The notes beneath the pieces were generated by a model. The model worked only from the letters and a program-made list of their open reading frames with translations, made no database searches and was not told the origin of the DNA. This document shows, in pieces, positions 16,155-24,691 of a DNA stretch of 64,000 nt. The position numbers and the translations under genes are program-made. The stretch's first letter is position 1, and the number at the start of each line of letters is the position of its first letter. The DNA is from Myxococcales bacterium (lineage in GTDB: Bacteria; Myxococcota_A; Polyangia; Palsa-1104; JAEUJZ01): the NCBI GenBank assembly GCA_016794465.1, contig JAEUKA010000104.1, positions 48,878 to 112,877 of the forward strand. The letters run 5' to 3'.

Positions 16155-16583
16155 TTATCGGCAGGTGGCGCATAGACCGCTGGCATCGGCGCACTCGCGG
16201 TCGGAATTTTTGCAGCTGCGCTGACTCGGCTCGTCGGCGATCTGCTCGGCCAGCTGGCAGATGCGACGCGAGTAGCCGCAGATCGCTTGGGCGGCCTGAC
16301 AGACTCCATCACAGCGTGGCGCGGGAGCAGACTGGGTGGCACTGGCAGACAGCGAGGGCACTGCTTCGGGGGCGGCAGCGCGAGCGGATACCGTTGGCAG
16401 CTGGCTACGCCGGGCGGCAATGTTGCCTTCCATACGGGCAAGCTCACTGCGGGCCGCCTCCGATGACGAGGCACCCTGCGGACGGTGTGCGCAGCCGCTT
16501 GCGACCGTCACGGTGAGGGCGAAGATCGACGCCAGCATCGAGAGCGACTTCATGGGCGGGCTCTTCATGGCAAGAAGCTGCAT
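16155..16583 (-). CDS. Cys-rich lipoprotein, unknown function
   Basis: ATG 16583 is chosen, 4 bp after the stop of the upstream lipoprotein gene with GAGGA/AAGG upstream; ATGs at 16568 or 16553 are possible. The product is 142 residues. The signal peptide ends with VTVASGC, a lipobox. A helical region (EAARSELARMEGNIAARRSQL), an Ala/Ser-rich linker and a Cys-rich C-terminus with eight Cys in about 50 residues (CDGVCQAAQAICGYSRRICQLAEQ and following) come next. It is the last gene of the sigma-factor operon. Disulfide bonding in the periplasm is likely; function unknown. Confidence 0.7.
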   Translation of the reverse strand: MQLLAMKSPPMKSLSMLASIFALTVTVASGCAHRPQGASSSEAARSELARMEGNIAARRSQLPTVSARAAAPEAVPSLSASATQSAPAPRCDGVCQAAQAICGYSRRICQLAEQIADEPSQRSCKNSDRECADASGLCATCR

Positions 16584-16587
16584 AGCC

Positions 16588-17151
16588 TTAGTGTTCCTCG
16601 GGAAGGTCGGGTAGCGAGAGCAGAACTCGCTGCAGGTGTCGGTCAATGGCAATCGCGCGCTCCAGGGCCCGCAGCGCCTCTTTGCGAGATTCTTTCGCGG
16701 CGGTCGGATCGCTCTGCCGCTTGGCCCGTGCTTCGTAGATCTCGGCGGCCACCGATTCCAAGTGGGCACGGAAGAAGCTGTCACGCGTCGCCAGCTTTCG
16801 GCCCGCTTCGATCTGCACCAGCGCTTGTCGTTCGGCATCCTCGCCACCCTGCGATAGCAGCAGCCGCGCCAGCCGGCCATGTGCATCCAGCAGCGTCTCT
16901 TCTCCCTCGATGCTGCTTGGTGGAAAACGGATCGCCAGTACTTCGCGGACATCGGCGATCGCTGCCGCCAGCTCGCCGTCCAGCAAGTGGAGATCTGCCC
17001 GTCGCTGCAGCGCCCGCGCTTCGCTCAGCATGAGCAGCATGGCTTCATCGGCGCGCCCGCTCAAGTCGTCACGGTTGCAGGTCGTCGACAGCAGCAGCAC
17101 CAGCAGCAGCAATAGCGGACTGTTGCCCCGGCGGGCCCTGGTGAGCTTCAT
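16588..17151 (-). CDS. Lipoprotein with helical/TPR-like region, unknown function
   Basis: Start ATG 17151 overlaps the upstream stop as ATGA and opens a lipoprotein signal (MKLTRARRGNSPLLLLLVLL then LSTTC), so the longer open frame to 17397 is rejected. The product is 187 residues. The mature part is almost entirely helical (EARALQRRADLHLLDGEL, LVQIEAGRKLATRDSFFRAH, KEALRALERAIAIDRHLQRV) and resembles degenerate TPRs. It belongs to the ECF sigma operon between the putative anti-sigma protein and a Cys-rich lipoprotein, and may be an envelope sensor or an effector of that system; this is inference from context. Confidence 0.72.
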   Translation of the reverse strand: MKLTRARRGNSPLLLLLVLLLSTTCNRDDLSGRADEAMLLMLSEARALQRRADLHLLDGELAAAIADVREVLAIRFPPSSIEGEETLLDAHGRLARLLLSQGGEDAERQALVQIEAGRKLATRDSFFRAHLESVAAEIYEARAKRQSDPTAAKESRKEALRALERAIAIDRHLQRVLLSLPDLPEEH

Positions 17152-17804
17152 GGCAGGTGCCCTCCTGGGGTCATTGCCAGCGACGGTGAAATCCGATGAT
17201 GACGATTGACCAGAGTCACTCCGTGGCGCAGCCCGTGAGTCCGACGGTGGTGTAGCCGTTCCTTGAGGAGCAGGTCGAGTCGCTCGGTCGGACTTTCTCG
17301 GCGATGGAGAGACTGTCGCAGCAGCCAGGCGGTCTGGCTTAGCTCGCCACCGAGAGGACTCTGCCGCAGCTTGCTGCCTTGATCGAGCAGTGCCCACGAA
17401 AAGATCAGCAGCACCGCCGCCGCCAGCAGCAGTCCACCGGTGCCGGTAATCGAGCGGCCCAGTCTGCGCAGCGTCGAGCTTCTTTGTTCTGCCTGCGTGC
17501 GCTTGGCCATTACGACCTCACGCGCCGCTCTCGCTAGTCCCCGCCCGCGCAGCTCTCCCAGTGACTCAAGCTCCGTCGGAAAGCGCAGGTGAGCGGCCAG
17601 CCAGCGAGCCTCCGGGTCACGTCGGTTGGATGCTCGAAGCGCGCTTCCATCGTCGCTGTCTGGGCTCTCTTCAGTTTCTCGCAGCGAGTCGCGCAGGGCA
17701 CGAGCGGCGCGAAGCTCGTCACTGCGCGGCGGGGCCTCGGGATCTGCAGCGGTTCCCTGTGGATCGACGGGGGCGTCGCGATCATCCTGCATCGGGCTCT
17801 CCAT
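17148..17804 (-). CDS. Single-pass membrane protein, putative anti-sigma factor
   Basis: The start is uncertain: ATG 17804 or 17792, both overlapping the end of the sigma-factor gene. The product is about 214-218 residues. An acidic N-terminus (DDRDAPVDPQGTAADPEAPP) leads to a helical region, a basic stretch (MAKRTQAEQRSSTLRRLGRS), one membrane helix (GGLLLAAAVLLIFSWALL) and a short His/Arg-rich periplasmic part. No canonical zinc anti-sigma HxxxCxxC motif was found. Position directly after, and overlapping, an ECF sigma gene with one membrane span is the classic anti-sigma arrangement, so the call rests on context. Confidence 0.6.
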   Translation of the reverse strand: MESPMQDDRDAPVDPQGTAADPEAPPRSDELRAARALRDSLRETEESPDSDDGSALRASNRRDPEARWLAAHLRFPTELESLGELRGRGLARAAREVVMAKRTQAEQRSSTLRRLGRSITGTGGLLLAAAVLLIFSWALLDQGSKLRQSPLGGELSQTAWLLRQSLHRRESPTERLDLLLKERLHHRRTHGLRHGVTLVNRHHRISPSLAMTPGGHLP

Positions 17805-18417
17805 AGGCTCTGCGGAAGGCACGGACGGCACGCAAGAGCAGCACATCAAAGGTTTCGACGGACACTCCGAGTGCCGCTGCACACACCGCGCGCGGCTTTT
17901 CTTCGCACAGCCGCAGCTTGATCACCGTCGCGTAGCGAGCATGAATGCCAGCGAGGACATCTTCAATCCGTCGCTGAGCGATCACTCTCTCTTCGGCAGC
18001 CGACAAGAGCAGCGGGGCAGTGGCCTCCTCGGACTCCGTCAGTTCTGCCTTGAGGGCCTGACACAGCCGCTTGCGCCGTCCCTGCGCGCGATGAAAGTCG
18101 ATCACCTTGTTCCAGGCGATCTGCCGCAGCCAGTGATAGATGCTGCGCTGCTGAAACGTGTACGTCGAGATTCGCTCCAGAGCCGTCACGAACGTGTCCT
18201 TGAGGATGTCTTCCGCCTGCGCTCGTTCACCGACGCGACCCAAGATGCCCATGAACAGCGCCTCGGCGTGGCTGGCGAGGATCGGTTCCAGGGCGGCCAG
18301 GTCGCCGGCTTGGGCTTTCTCGACGGCGCGCTTTTCCCGCAGCAGCAGGGCGCTCTTATCCGCCGAGTCGTCCGGGCCTGTGCGATCGGGATGCACGAGC
18401 GTGGTTCTCCGTATCAA
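17782..18417 (-). CDS. ECF-type RNA polymerase sigma factor
   Basis: The product is 211 residues. Region 2 (about 45-110) contains the core-binding and -10 recognition helices, including ALFMGILGRVGERAQAEDILKDTFVTAL and IYHWLRQIAWNKVIDFHR. Region 4 (about 140-200) has the helix-turn-helix IHARYATVIKLRLCEEKPRAV and CAAALGVSVETFDVLLLRAVRAFR. The size and two-domain structure match ECF sigma-70 proteins. It starts a four-gene operon of overlapping genes (sigma, membrane protein, two lipoproteins), suggesting control by the downstream membrane protein in response to an envelope signal. Target promoters are unknown. Confidence 0.93.
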   Translation of the reverse strand: MIRRTTLVHPDRTGPDDSADKSALLLREKRAVEKAQAGDLAALEPILASHAEALFMGILGRVGERAQAEDILKDTFVTALERISTYTFQQRSIYHWLRQIAWNKVIDFHRAQGRRKRLCQALKAELTESEEATAPLLLSAAEERVIAQRRIEDVLAGIHARYATVIKLRLCEEKPRAVCAAALGVSVETFDVLLLRAVRAFRRAYGEPDAG

Positions 18418-18504
18418 CGAACGAGCGCGCCGGACCTTACAGTCGAAGGCGAAGCACGGCCTCGCTGGGCCCTGCCAGTCGACCAGATCCGCAGCCGGGT
18501 TGAC

Positions 18505-19521
18505 TTACTTGAGGGTCAGCGAGAAGGCCGCGACGGTCTTGCCGCAGGTCTTACACTCGGGGAACTGGATCGACTGCATCTTGGCGAACACGCAGGCCGC
18601 CACCGGCGAGCTCGTCGAGCCGTTGACACGCACCGACGAAACCGCTCCAGTCCCCTTGACGATGAACTCGAGGTCGATCTTCTTGGTCGTCGGACTCCGC
18701 GCCGCTTCTTCGCGCAAGCAGCCCGACAGCACCGAGAACTTCGACATCATAGTCTTCTGAATGTCTTCGGCGGACAGCGTGTCGCCACCGTCGTTAAAAT
18801 CGACGTTCTGCGAGTCGTCAAACGCGCCGTTCTTCGGCCCCACCTTTTTCTTTTTCTTGGGCGGCGCCGGCGGCATCGGCTGCATCGCGATCTGCAGACC
18901 CTTGAGCGGATCGTCGGTAAACTGCGGACCGGCTTGCTTGACCACTTGCGGCTTCGGCCTCGTGATCAGCCAGATTCCGATACCGGAGCCCGCCACCACC
19001 ACCGCCGCGAAGATGCCAGCCAGCATCTTGACGACGGCGCGGTTGTACTTGGCGCGCTCGGCCTCCTCTTTCATCTGGCGGTCGAGCTCCATGTGCTTGG
19101 CGGTCCACTCTCGGGCCATCTGACCAAGCAGCGGATGATCCGCGACGCGACGCTTGTCGTTCGTATCGGTATCCGTGATCGTGTGTTCCGCCGAGATCGA
19201 TCCACGCTCGAGCTGCGCTTTGACATCCCGCAGCGAGAACGGACCGTAGTCCATGCGGTCTTCCTTGGTGATCAGCCAGCGCTCGTGCTCTTCGTCGAGT
19301 GCGCCACCTCGTGGCGGCGGCAGTCCGGGCAGATTTCCCGCCGGACGCATCGCGGAGATCGAGCCGCTGCCACTTCCCTGCATCGGCGGAACGGCTCCAC
19401 CGTCGGGACCACGGAGACCTGGCAGTCCCGGCCCGCTGGCTGGCTGCGCACCAGCATCTTGCGGCACCGACCCCGCTCCGCCCTCAGTTCCAGTCTCTTC
19501 CTTCGCCGAAGTGTCTGACAT
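18505..19521 (-). CDS. GYF-domain membrane protein with AgmX/PglI-type C-terminus
   Basis: ATG 19521 is preferred over a much longer upstream frame because domain sequence starts soon after it; the product is 338 residues. A Gly/Pro-rich N-terminus leads to a GYF_2-like domain (about 80-134, RWLITKEDRMDYGPFSLRDVK), a charged helix, a membrane span (about 166-187), a Lys/Pro-rich segment and a C-terminal domain (about 245-338) with LSGCLREEA, SSVRVNGS and CVFAKMQSIQFPECKTC. The last region matches the TonB-like AgmX/PglI C-terminal domain described from Myxococcus gliding-motility genes. A periplasm-spanning energy-coupling or motility role is plausible but not shown. Confidence 0.8.
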   Translation of the reverse strand: MSDTSAKEETGTEGGAGSVPQDAGAQPASGPGLPGLRGPDGGAVPPMQGSGSGSISAMRPAGNLPGLPPPRGGALDEEHERWLITKEDRMDYGPFSLRDVKAQLERGSISAEHTITDTDTNDKRRVADHPLLGQMAREWTAKHMELDRQMKEEAERAKYNRAVVKMLAGIFAAVVVAGSGIGIWLITRPKPQVVKQAGPQFTDDPLKGLQIAMQPMPPAPPKKKKKVGPKNGAFDDSQNVDFNDGGDTLSAEDIQKTMMSKFSVLSGCLREEAARSPTTKKIDLEFIVKGTGAVSSVRVNGSTSSPVAACVFAKMQSIQFPECKTCGKTVAAFSLTLK

Positions 19522-19788
19522 GTCTCTCTGGTGGCGGTGTCCCCGCTCCGTCGCCCGTCCGAAGCCGATCCAGCCGCTCATCAATGACGATCTGCCGCAT
19601 GACGATGAAGGGCTACCTAACACCCCCCACGAGGCCCTCGGGCGGAGCGCCTCGCGTCCATAGTACCGATTGATGACGGACCCGGTCAACGCTGCCCTTT
19701 TTCGGGCGCTGACCGCCAAAATGGGCGCGATCGGCCTACCAGCTGGCAGGTCTGCCAGGAATGTGCGACGCAGGACCACACGCAGCGC
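19522..19788. other. Intergenic region with no gene seen
   Basis: This stretch separates the divergent GYF gene and the tRNA-Gln promoter. Open frames in it are short continuations of frames antisense to the GYF gene. No RNA gene, repeat or clear terminator was recognised; it probably holds the GYF gene's promoter. Confidence 0.5.
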
Positions 19789-19818
19789 TTGACACGTCAT
19801 TTCCGCAGGTGTTATGAG
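19789..19818 (+). promoter_or_regulatory. Sigma-70-type promoter for tRNA-Gln
   Basis: A perfect TTGACA (19789-19794) is followed after 18 bp by TATGAG (19813-19818). The predicted start is about 19825, just ahead of the tRNA at 19833. The transcript may continue into prs, 84 bp after the tRNA. Confidence 0.6.
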
Positions 19819-19832
19819 CCCGCCTGCGCTTT

Positions 19833-19904
19833 TGGGGCGTCGACAAGCGGTAAGTCACGGGTCTTTGGAACCCGCATTCGTAGGTTCGAATCCTACCGCC
19901 CCAA
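19833..19904 (+). tRNA. tRNA-Gln (TTG anticodon)
   Basis: All arms fold: acceptor TGGGGCG/CGCCCCA with discriminator A19904, D stem GAC/GTC, anticodon stem CGGGT/ACCCG with loop CTTTGGA (anticodon TTG), variable loop CATTC, and T arm GTAGG-TTCGAAT-CCTAC. The length is 72 nt and CCA is not encoded. TTG reads CAA/CAG glutamine codons. It is followed by prs, an association also seen in other Proteobacteria-like genomes. Confidence 0.97.
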
Positions 19905-19988
19905 CTGTTCTTAGCCTGCGGGCACTACGGGCATGGTGTTGGTTGGACCGTACGTGGGGGATTCCGCTTAGGCCAGGAACCACATCTA

Positions 19989-20936
19989 ATGATCAAAGCC
20001 CTCAGCATCTTCTCTGGTAACGCGAACCGCGAGCTGTTTGAGTCGATCTGTAGCGTGATGGAGGTTTCACCGGGCGCCGCGCTCGTGAGTAACTTCTCCG
20101 ACGGAGAAACCTTCGTCGAGATTCGCGAGAACGTCCGCAACGTCAACTGCTTCGTGGTTCAGCCGACGTGTTCGCCGGTGAATCAGAACCTGATGGAGCT
20201 GCTCATCATGATCGATGCGCTCAAGCGTGCATCGGCCGGCTCCATCGTCGCCATCATCCCCTATTACGGCTACGGGCGGCAGGATCGCAAGGTCAAGCCT
20301 CGGACGCCGATATCGAGCAAGCTGGTCGCCGATTTGATCACTGCCGCCGGAGCCGATCGCGTCGTTTCGATCGATCTTCATGCTGGCCAGATCCAGGGCT
20401 TCTTCGACATTCCCGTCGACCACCTCTACGCGATGCCGGTCTTTATCGACTATCTGCGGACCCGGGGGCTGACGAAGGAAGAGACGGTGGTGATCTCTCC
20501 TGATGCGGGTGGCGTCGAGCGTGCCCGGGCCTTCGCCAAGCGGATCGAGTCCACGATGGCGATCATCGACAAGCGTCGTCCGCAGCCCAACGTATCCGAG
20601 GTGATGAACATCATCGGCGACGTGAAGGGCAAGCACGCAGTGATCTTCGATGACATGATCGACACCGCTGGAACGGTGACTCAGGCGGCCAAAGTCATCC
20701 TCGATCGGGGTGCCAAGAGCGTGCTGGCCTGCGTGACCCACGGGGTGCTCTCGGGGCCTGCGATTCAGCGCATCAATGACTCGGTGCTGTCGGATGTGAT
20801 CATCACCGATACGATTCCGCTGTCTGCAGCTGCCCGCGCTTGTCCGAAGATTCAGGTGCTATCGGTGGCCAAGCTTCTCGCCGAGTCGATCAAGCGCATT
20901 CATCACGGCGACTCGATCTCCAGCCTGTTCGTTTAG
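19989..20936 (+). CDS. prs: Ribose-phosphate pyrophosphokinase
   Basis: The product is 315 residues, the normal length of class I PRPP synthetase, which makes PRPP from ribose 5-phosphate and ATP for nucleotide, His and Trp synthesis. Family motifs are intact: the N-terminal FSDGET, the flexible-loop region YYGYGRQDRK, the metal-binding stretch SIDLHAGQIQGFF, PDAGGVERA, and the PRPP loop VIFDDMIDTAGT. It is cytoplasmic and hexameric in homologues. It lies downstream of tRNA-Gln and converges on the VWA gene, with only 17 bp between the stops. Confidence 0.98.
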   Translation: MIKALSIFSGNANRELFESICSVMEVSPGAALVSNFSDGETFVEIRENVRNVNCFVVQPTCSPVNQNLMELLIMIDALKRASAGSIVAIIPYYGYGRQDRKVKPRTPISSKLVADLITAAGADRVVSIDLHAGQIQGFFDIPVDHLYAMPVFIDYLRTRGLTKEETVVISPDAGGVERARAFAKRIESTMAIIDKRRPQPNVSEVMNIIGDVKGKHAVIFDDMIDTAGTVTQAAKVILDRGAKSVLACVTHGVLSGPAIQRINDSVLSDVIITDTIPLSAAARACPKIQVLSVAKLLAESIKRIHHGDSISSLFV

Positions 20937-20953
20937 ATAGCCTGTTTGTCTGG

Positions 20954-22144
20954 CTAGTACAGTAGTCCGATGTCGGCGGCCTGCTTCTTGACGGACTCAC
21001 GTACTTTGCCGTCGAAGCCGCCTTTGCTGGCTGGTGTGCTGTCTTTCAGGTAGGCGTCCCGCTTGGCTGCGAGTCCGTTGATTTGGTTTAAGACCTCGTC
21101 GCGCTGCTTGCGCTTGTCCTCGAGGTAACGGCTGCGTTCGCCGGCACTCATGGCCTGCATCGGCTCGGGTAGCGCTGCGGGGGCAACGGCCTCAAGTCGA
21201 ACTTTGTTGTTGGCGACATCTTCGAGGAGATCGCCATCGCTGACAGCGGCAGTGCGGCCGCGTGCCTTGGCCAGACCGAAGTAGCCAGCGCGAGCTGCCT
21301 GTGCCTCGGCAGGGGCGGCCAGGTTCGACTCGGCCTTGCGACGGATGCTGGTTCGGCGCTCGGCATCGCCCCACGGAATCGCTGTCTCGGTGAGCGCTCG
21401 GTTGAGCCGCGCTAGCTCCTCGTCGAACGGCGTCTTGACATCGGTCATGCCGCCCGACTGATCAATGGTTGAAAAGTCTCCACCGGTGAGGCTGGCAATC
21501 TCAGTGAACGAGGCGCGGGTGTCTTCGTCGCTGCCGCAGCGAACCGTGTTGATGCGAATGCCCCGGCTGCGAGCCTCGCGTGCGATGGTGCGGAAGTCGA
21601 AGCCATCTTGATAGTCGCTGTGCGGAGGGGCGTCACCGACGAGATAGACCATCTTGAGGGTGTTTTTGCCAGGTCCCCAGCTGCTGCGATAGACCGCGTC
21701 GTGAAGTGCCTTGGCGACATGCTCGGGCGTATCGCCACCACCACCGGCCGCAAACGACGTGAGGTTTTGATAGACCCCATCAATGTCGTCGGTCAGATCA
21801 AAGAACTTGGTGACATATTCGTCGCCGACATCGCGGTAGGCAACCAGACCGACGCGCAGCTCTGGGGCTGGCTGGCCCTGTGCGATGTAGCGGGCAAGCT
21901 CCCAGATCTTCTTTTTGGCACCGCTGATCAGCGAGCTCATCGAGCCGGTGGTATCGACGACGAACACCACATCAACCTGTGGGCGCTGCACCGACACCGG
22001 CTTGGGCGGCGTGGCGACCAGTACGGGCTGCGGTTTTTCGACGGGAGGTGGAGACTTGTGGGGCAGCGAGAAAGCGGCCCACAGTCCCAGGGCCGAGGCC
22101 GTTCCAACGAGAAGATAGCTAAGTGCGGGTCGGATGCGCTCCAT
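20954..22144 (-). CDS. von Willebrand factor A domain protein, membrane-anchored
   Basis: The product is 396 residues. One N-terminal membrane helix (about 9-27) and a Pro-rich linker lead to a VWA domain (about 57-250). The metal-binding site is visible: DTTGSMS at 64-70, and GGGGDTPEHV with the conserved Thr. YLVGDAPPHSDY is also typical. The C-terminal third is helical and charged (MSAGERSRYLEDKRKQRDEVLNQ broken heptads). VWA domains bind protein partners or matrix through a Mg2+-dependent site; the partner here is not known. It is transcribed in line with the DctP and small membrane-protein genes, 133 bp further downstream. Confidence 0.88.
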   Translation of the reverse strand: MERIRPALSYLLVGTASALGLWAAFSLPHKSPPPVEKPQPVLVATPPKPVSVQRPQVDVVFVVDTTGSMSSLISGAKKKIWELARYIAQGQPAPELRVGLVAYRDVGDEYVTKFFDLTDDIDGVYQNLTSFAAGGGGDTPEHVAKALHDAVYRSSWGPGKNTLKMVYLVGDAPPHSDYQDGFDFRTIAREARSRGIRINTVRCGSDEDTRASFTEIASLTGGDFSTIDQSGGMTDVKTPFDEELARLNRALTETAIPWGDAERRTSIRRKAESNLAAPAEAQAARAGYFGLAKARGRTAAVSDGDLLEDVANNKVRLEAVAPAALPEPMQAMSAGERSRYLEDKRKQRDEVLNQINGLAAKRDAYLKDSTPASKGGFDGKVRESVKKQAADIGLLY

Positions 22145-22277
22145 CGACGTTTGCTCCTAAAGCCGGGCGTTGTGGGCATAGAACGCGGCAGCGGGCGCGC
22201 GGATCTAGCTTCGCACGGTCGGCTTGCAGCGGCCAGGTTCAGCGTCGGACAAGGGTGAGTCAGGACGCAGCCAGAGG

Positions 22278-22493
22278 CTAGGAGCGCTGACGAGAGAAGC
22301 GGAGGAAAAAACCCAGGATCGGTGTCAGCAGCGTGATGATCGACAGACCAAACAGCAGAAACGTGATGTCGACACCGAGCGAGCTGGAGTTTGGATTGAG
22401 TCCCCAGCGCACCGCCAGGATTCGGCCACGTGGACGGCGCAGACCCGCGCTAGCAACGCCGGCTCGGAGCGATGTGGGGAAAGAGTCGCTCAC
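22278..22493 (-). CDS. Small membrane protein coupled to dctP
   Basis: A 71-residue frame starts at GTG 22493, overlapping the DctP stop as GTGA, which argues for translational coupling. The N-terminal half is basic and hydrophilic. The C-terminal half is a hydrophobic segment of about 25 residues (VDITFLLFGLSIITLLTPIL, then GFFLRF), followed by a basic tail. It is far too short to be a DctQ permease. It may be a small accessory subunit of the TRAP locus; no family was recognised. Confidence 0.55.
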   Translation of the reverse strand: MSDSFPTSLRAGVASAGLRRPRGRILAVRWGLNPNSSSLGVDITFLLFGLSIITLLTPILGFFLRFSRQRS

Positions 22494-23509
22494 TTGGCGG
22501 CTTTGGCTGCACGACATTCTTTGACGGCTTTTTGCACGTCATCGAAAGCTTGGGCCGGAACGACGGTGCCCCGGACGGTGCTATAGACAGCCTCCATCGC
22601 CTGCTGCCAGGTCTTGCGCTCCGCTTCCGAAACCGGAACCGTCGTGACGCCATTCGCTACCAGCTTCTTGAGCGCCTCTGTTGCCATCGTGTTGACTTCG
22701 GTATCGATCCGCTCGCTCGCTGCGCGGAAGACCCCGAGCAGCTGCGGTCGAAGGTCGGCGGGAATCTTCTCCCAAGTCGCTTTGTCCACCACGGTCACGC
22801 CGGTAAGCGACGAGTAATCCATGTCCAGCATGTACTTGGCCTTCGAGTACATGTTGCCGGCCAGGACCAGTACGGGCGGATAGCACAGTGCGTCGATCTT
22901 GCTGGTCTGAAGCGAAGGCACCAGATCGGAGCTGCTCAGCACCACGGGATGCTTAAAGCCAGCCTTTTCCCACGCCTTCACGCTGGCGGGATCGCCTTCC
23001 CACACAAACAGGCGGGAGTCCTGCATGGCGCTCAGCGTCTCGCGCTTATCCGTTGAGAAGAAGCGGGTGAAGCCGATTTCGCCCCAGGCCAGCACCACCA
23101 CGCCTTTTTGCTCTAGGATCTTCTCGAAAGCCGGCGCCGTCTTGCTGAGCACACAGCGATACTCCTCGCGGTTACGGACCAGCATCGGCAGATCGATTGC
23201 CTGCGGATCGGGCGCGATCACGTGCAGGCCGACCGTACTGACGCCCACAGCCTGGAGCTGACCGATCTTCATCTTCTTGATCATCTCGCCTTCGTCGCCC
23301 ATCGTGCCGCCGGCGAAGATCTTGAGCTCGACCCTGCCGCCGCTGATCTGGGACCAGCTCTGGGCGGCTTTTTTTAGGTGGATCTCCCAGGTCGATCCGA
23401 CCGGAGCTCGGGTGGCGAACTTGATGACGACCTTGTCGTTCGCCTGTGCGGGGGATGCCGTAGCGAGGCAGACAAGCGAGAGCAGCGAGAGCAGGCCTTG
23501 TTTCTTCAT
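22490..23509 (-). CDS. TRAP transporter solute-binding protein, DctP family
   Basis: ATG 23509 has AAGGAA upstream and begins a clear signal peptide (MKKQGLLSLLSLVCLATAS then PAQA); the longer frame to 23551 is not needed. The product is 339 residues, standard for DctP/TAXI-like periplasmic binding proteins. Family features include FATRAPVGSTWEIHLKKAA, GGRVELKIFAGGTMGDEGEM, KIGQLQAVGVSTVGL and the WEGDPASVKAWEKAGFKHPV region near the ligand site; the usual carboxylate-binding Arg is not certain here. It delivers substrate to the DctQM permease encoded at 24692. The nearby TatT-type gene suggests the TPR-associated TRAP class, where ligands are often hydrophobic or unknown rather than C4-dicarboxylates. 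Confidence 0.92.
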   Translation of the reverse strand: MKKQGLLSLLSLVCLATASPAQANDKVVIKFATRAPVGSTWEIHLKKAAQSWSQISGGRVELKIFAGGTMGDEGEMIKKMKIGQLQAVGVSTVGLHVIAPDPQAIDLPMLVRNREEYRCVLSKTAPAFEKILEQKGVVVLAWGEIGFTRFFSTDKRETLSAMQDSRLFVWEGDPASVKAWEKAGFKHPVVLSSSDLVPSLQTSKIDALCYPPVLVLAGNMYSKAKYMLDMDYSSLTGVTVVDKATWEKIPADLRPQLLGVFRAASERIDTEVNTMATEALKKLVANGVTTVPVSEAERKTWQQAMEAVYSTVRGTVVPAQAFDDVQKAVKECRAAKAAK

Positions 23510-23642
23510 GGGTATTCCTTCAGGGAGCAGGCTCACAGTCACCGGAGCCATCGCTTCATTACATCAGAACTTTTGTCTGTATCGGATAAGACGAAGAACG
23601 GAGCGGAAACATTTTGTCGAATCGCGCGGGCTCACGCGAAAG

Positions 23643-24614
23643 CTAGTCCACAAAGAGATCGGACAGCTTCGACAGCAGCCAGCGGGCACGCTCTTGCGCG
23701 ATGATGTTGCTGAGTCGCTGCTTCTTCCAGCTTGGATCTTCAGACAGAACGTCGGTCGCAACGACCTGCTGGAGCAGCTTCACAAACTCGGCTTTCTTTT
23801 GCTGCGCTTGCAATACGCCTTCGGCATACGACACCAGCGAGCCGAGCTTGCGGCCCTGGCCCTGCTTCTGCGCGATGTCGAGATGCTTCTTCGACGACAC
23901 CGGACCACCGCCCTGATCCTCCGGTCGCGAGGCATCGAACGAGACGAAAAACTCGTGAATCGCCCCTTCATCGAACGACTCATCGAGCCCGAGTGCTCGC
24001 TCCATCACCTGGCCCACCAGCGGAAAGTCGCCAAACAGGTTCGGGTCATCTTTGGCGGTTCCAATCGCCAGCGCCCAGCCCGCGCCCGCCCAGTACAGAT
24101 AGGGCACATCTTCCTTGCTGAGCCGCAGCAGCGCCGCCCGCGACTCCTCTTGCTTGCCCGATAGAAGCGCCTTGCGGAAGCCGGGATGGCTAAGCTCCAG
24201 CGCATCGAGCGCATAGTTGCGACCGCGCAGATACAGCCGCCGAGCCCGCAACAGCACTTGCTTGCCTTGATCGATGTCCTTGTCGGACAGGCGGTCCGCG
24301 TCCTGGTTCACGAACGCATAGGCGTACTGAACAAAACCACTCGCGAGCGCCAAGCGAATCTGCCTGTGCTCGGGCAGGCTCTCGGCCAGCGTCTCCATGG
24401 TCTTCAATCCAAACGGAGCCGCCTGACGAACCAGCATCGGATCATCTTCGGTCCCGTAGCCGCCACCCGTCGAAGACAGTGCATCCGCCGTCGCCTTGAG
24501 CGCGTAGCCTTTGACAGAACAACCACTCGACAGAACGACCAGCAGCGCCGGCCCGACTACCGGCAGGACCGCCGAACGCAGCCAGCGCCGACAGTCCGCG
24601 AAGAGAGCATCCAT
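23643..24614 (-). CDS. TRAP-associated TPR lipoprotein, TatT family
   Basis: The product is 323 residues. The signal peptide ends with a lipobox at C32 (LVVLSSGC). The mature protein is alpha-helical, with TPR-like segments such as LLRARRLYLRGRNYALDALELSHPGF and DVPYLYWAGAGWALAIGTAKDDPNLFGDFPLVGQVMERAL. This composition and order match the TatT component first characterised as Tp0956 in Treponema pallidum, a trimeric lipoprotein that binds its cognate DctP-type protein. Here it lies beside dctP (133 bp downstream) and is divergent from dctQM (78 bp), completing a TPR-dependent TRAP system. It is likely periplasmic and lipid-anchored. Confidence 0.88.
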   Translation of the reverse strand: MDALFADCRRWLRSAVLPVVGPALLVVLSSGCSVKGYALKATADALSSTGGGYGTEDDPMLVRQAAPFGLKTMETLAESLPEHRQIRLALASGFVQYAYAFVNQDADRLSDKDIDQGKQVLLRARRLYLRGRNYALDALELSHPGFRKALLSGKQEESRAALLRLSKEDVPYLYWAGAGWALAIGTAKDDPNLFGDFPLVGQVMERALGLDESFDEGAIHEFFVSFDASRPEDQGGGPVSSKKHLDIAQKQGQGRKLGSLVSYAEGVLQAQQKKAEFVKLLQQVVATDVLSEDPSWKKQRLSNIIAQERARWLLSKLSDLFVD

Positions 24615-24691
24615 AGATTGTCGCCTTTGGTTCCCAATACGTGACGGAACTGTACCATAGGTCCTCTATTGGTATACTGCTTTCACTTCCT

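Noticed and set aside
17626..19518. 630-codon plus-strand open frame
   Set aside because: It covers the sigma, GYF and neighbouring genes on the opposite strand; its translation is Arg/His-rich and shows no domain.
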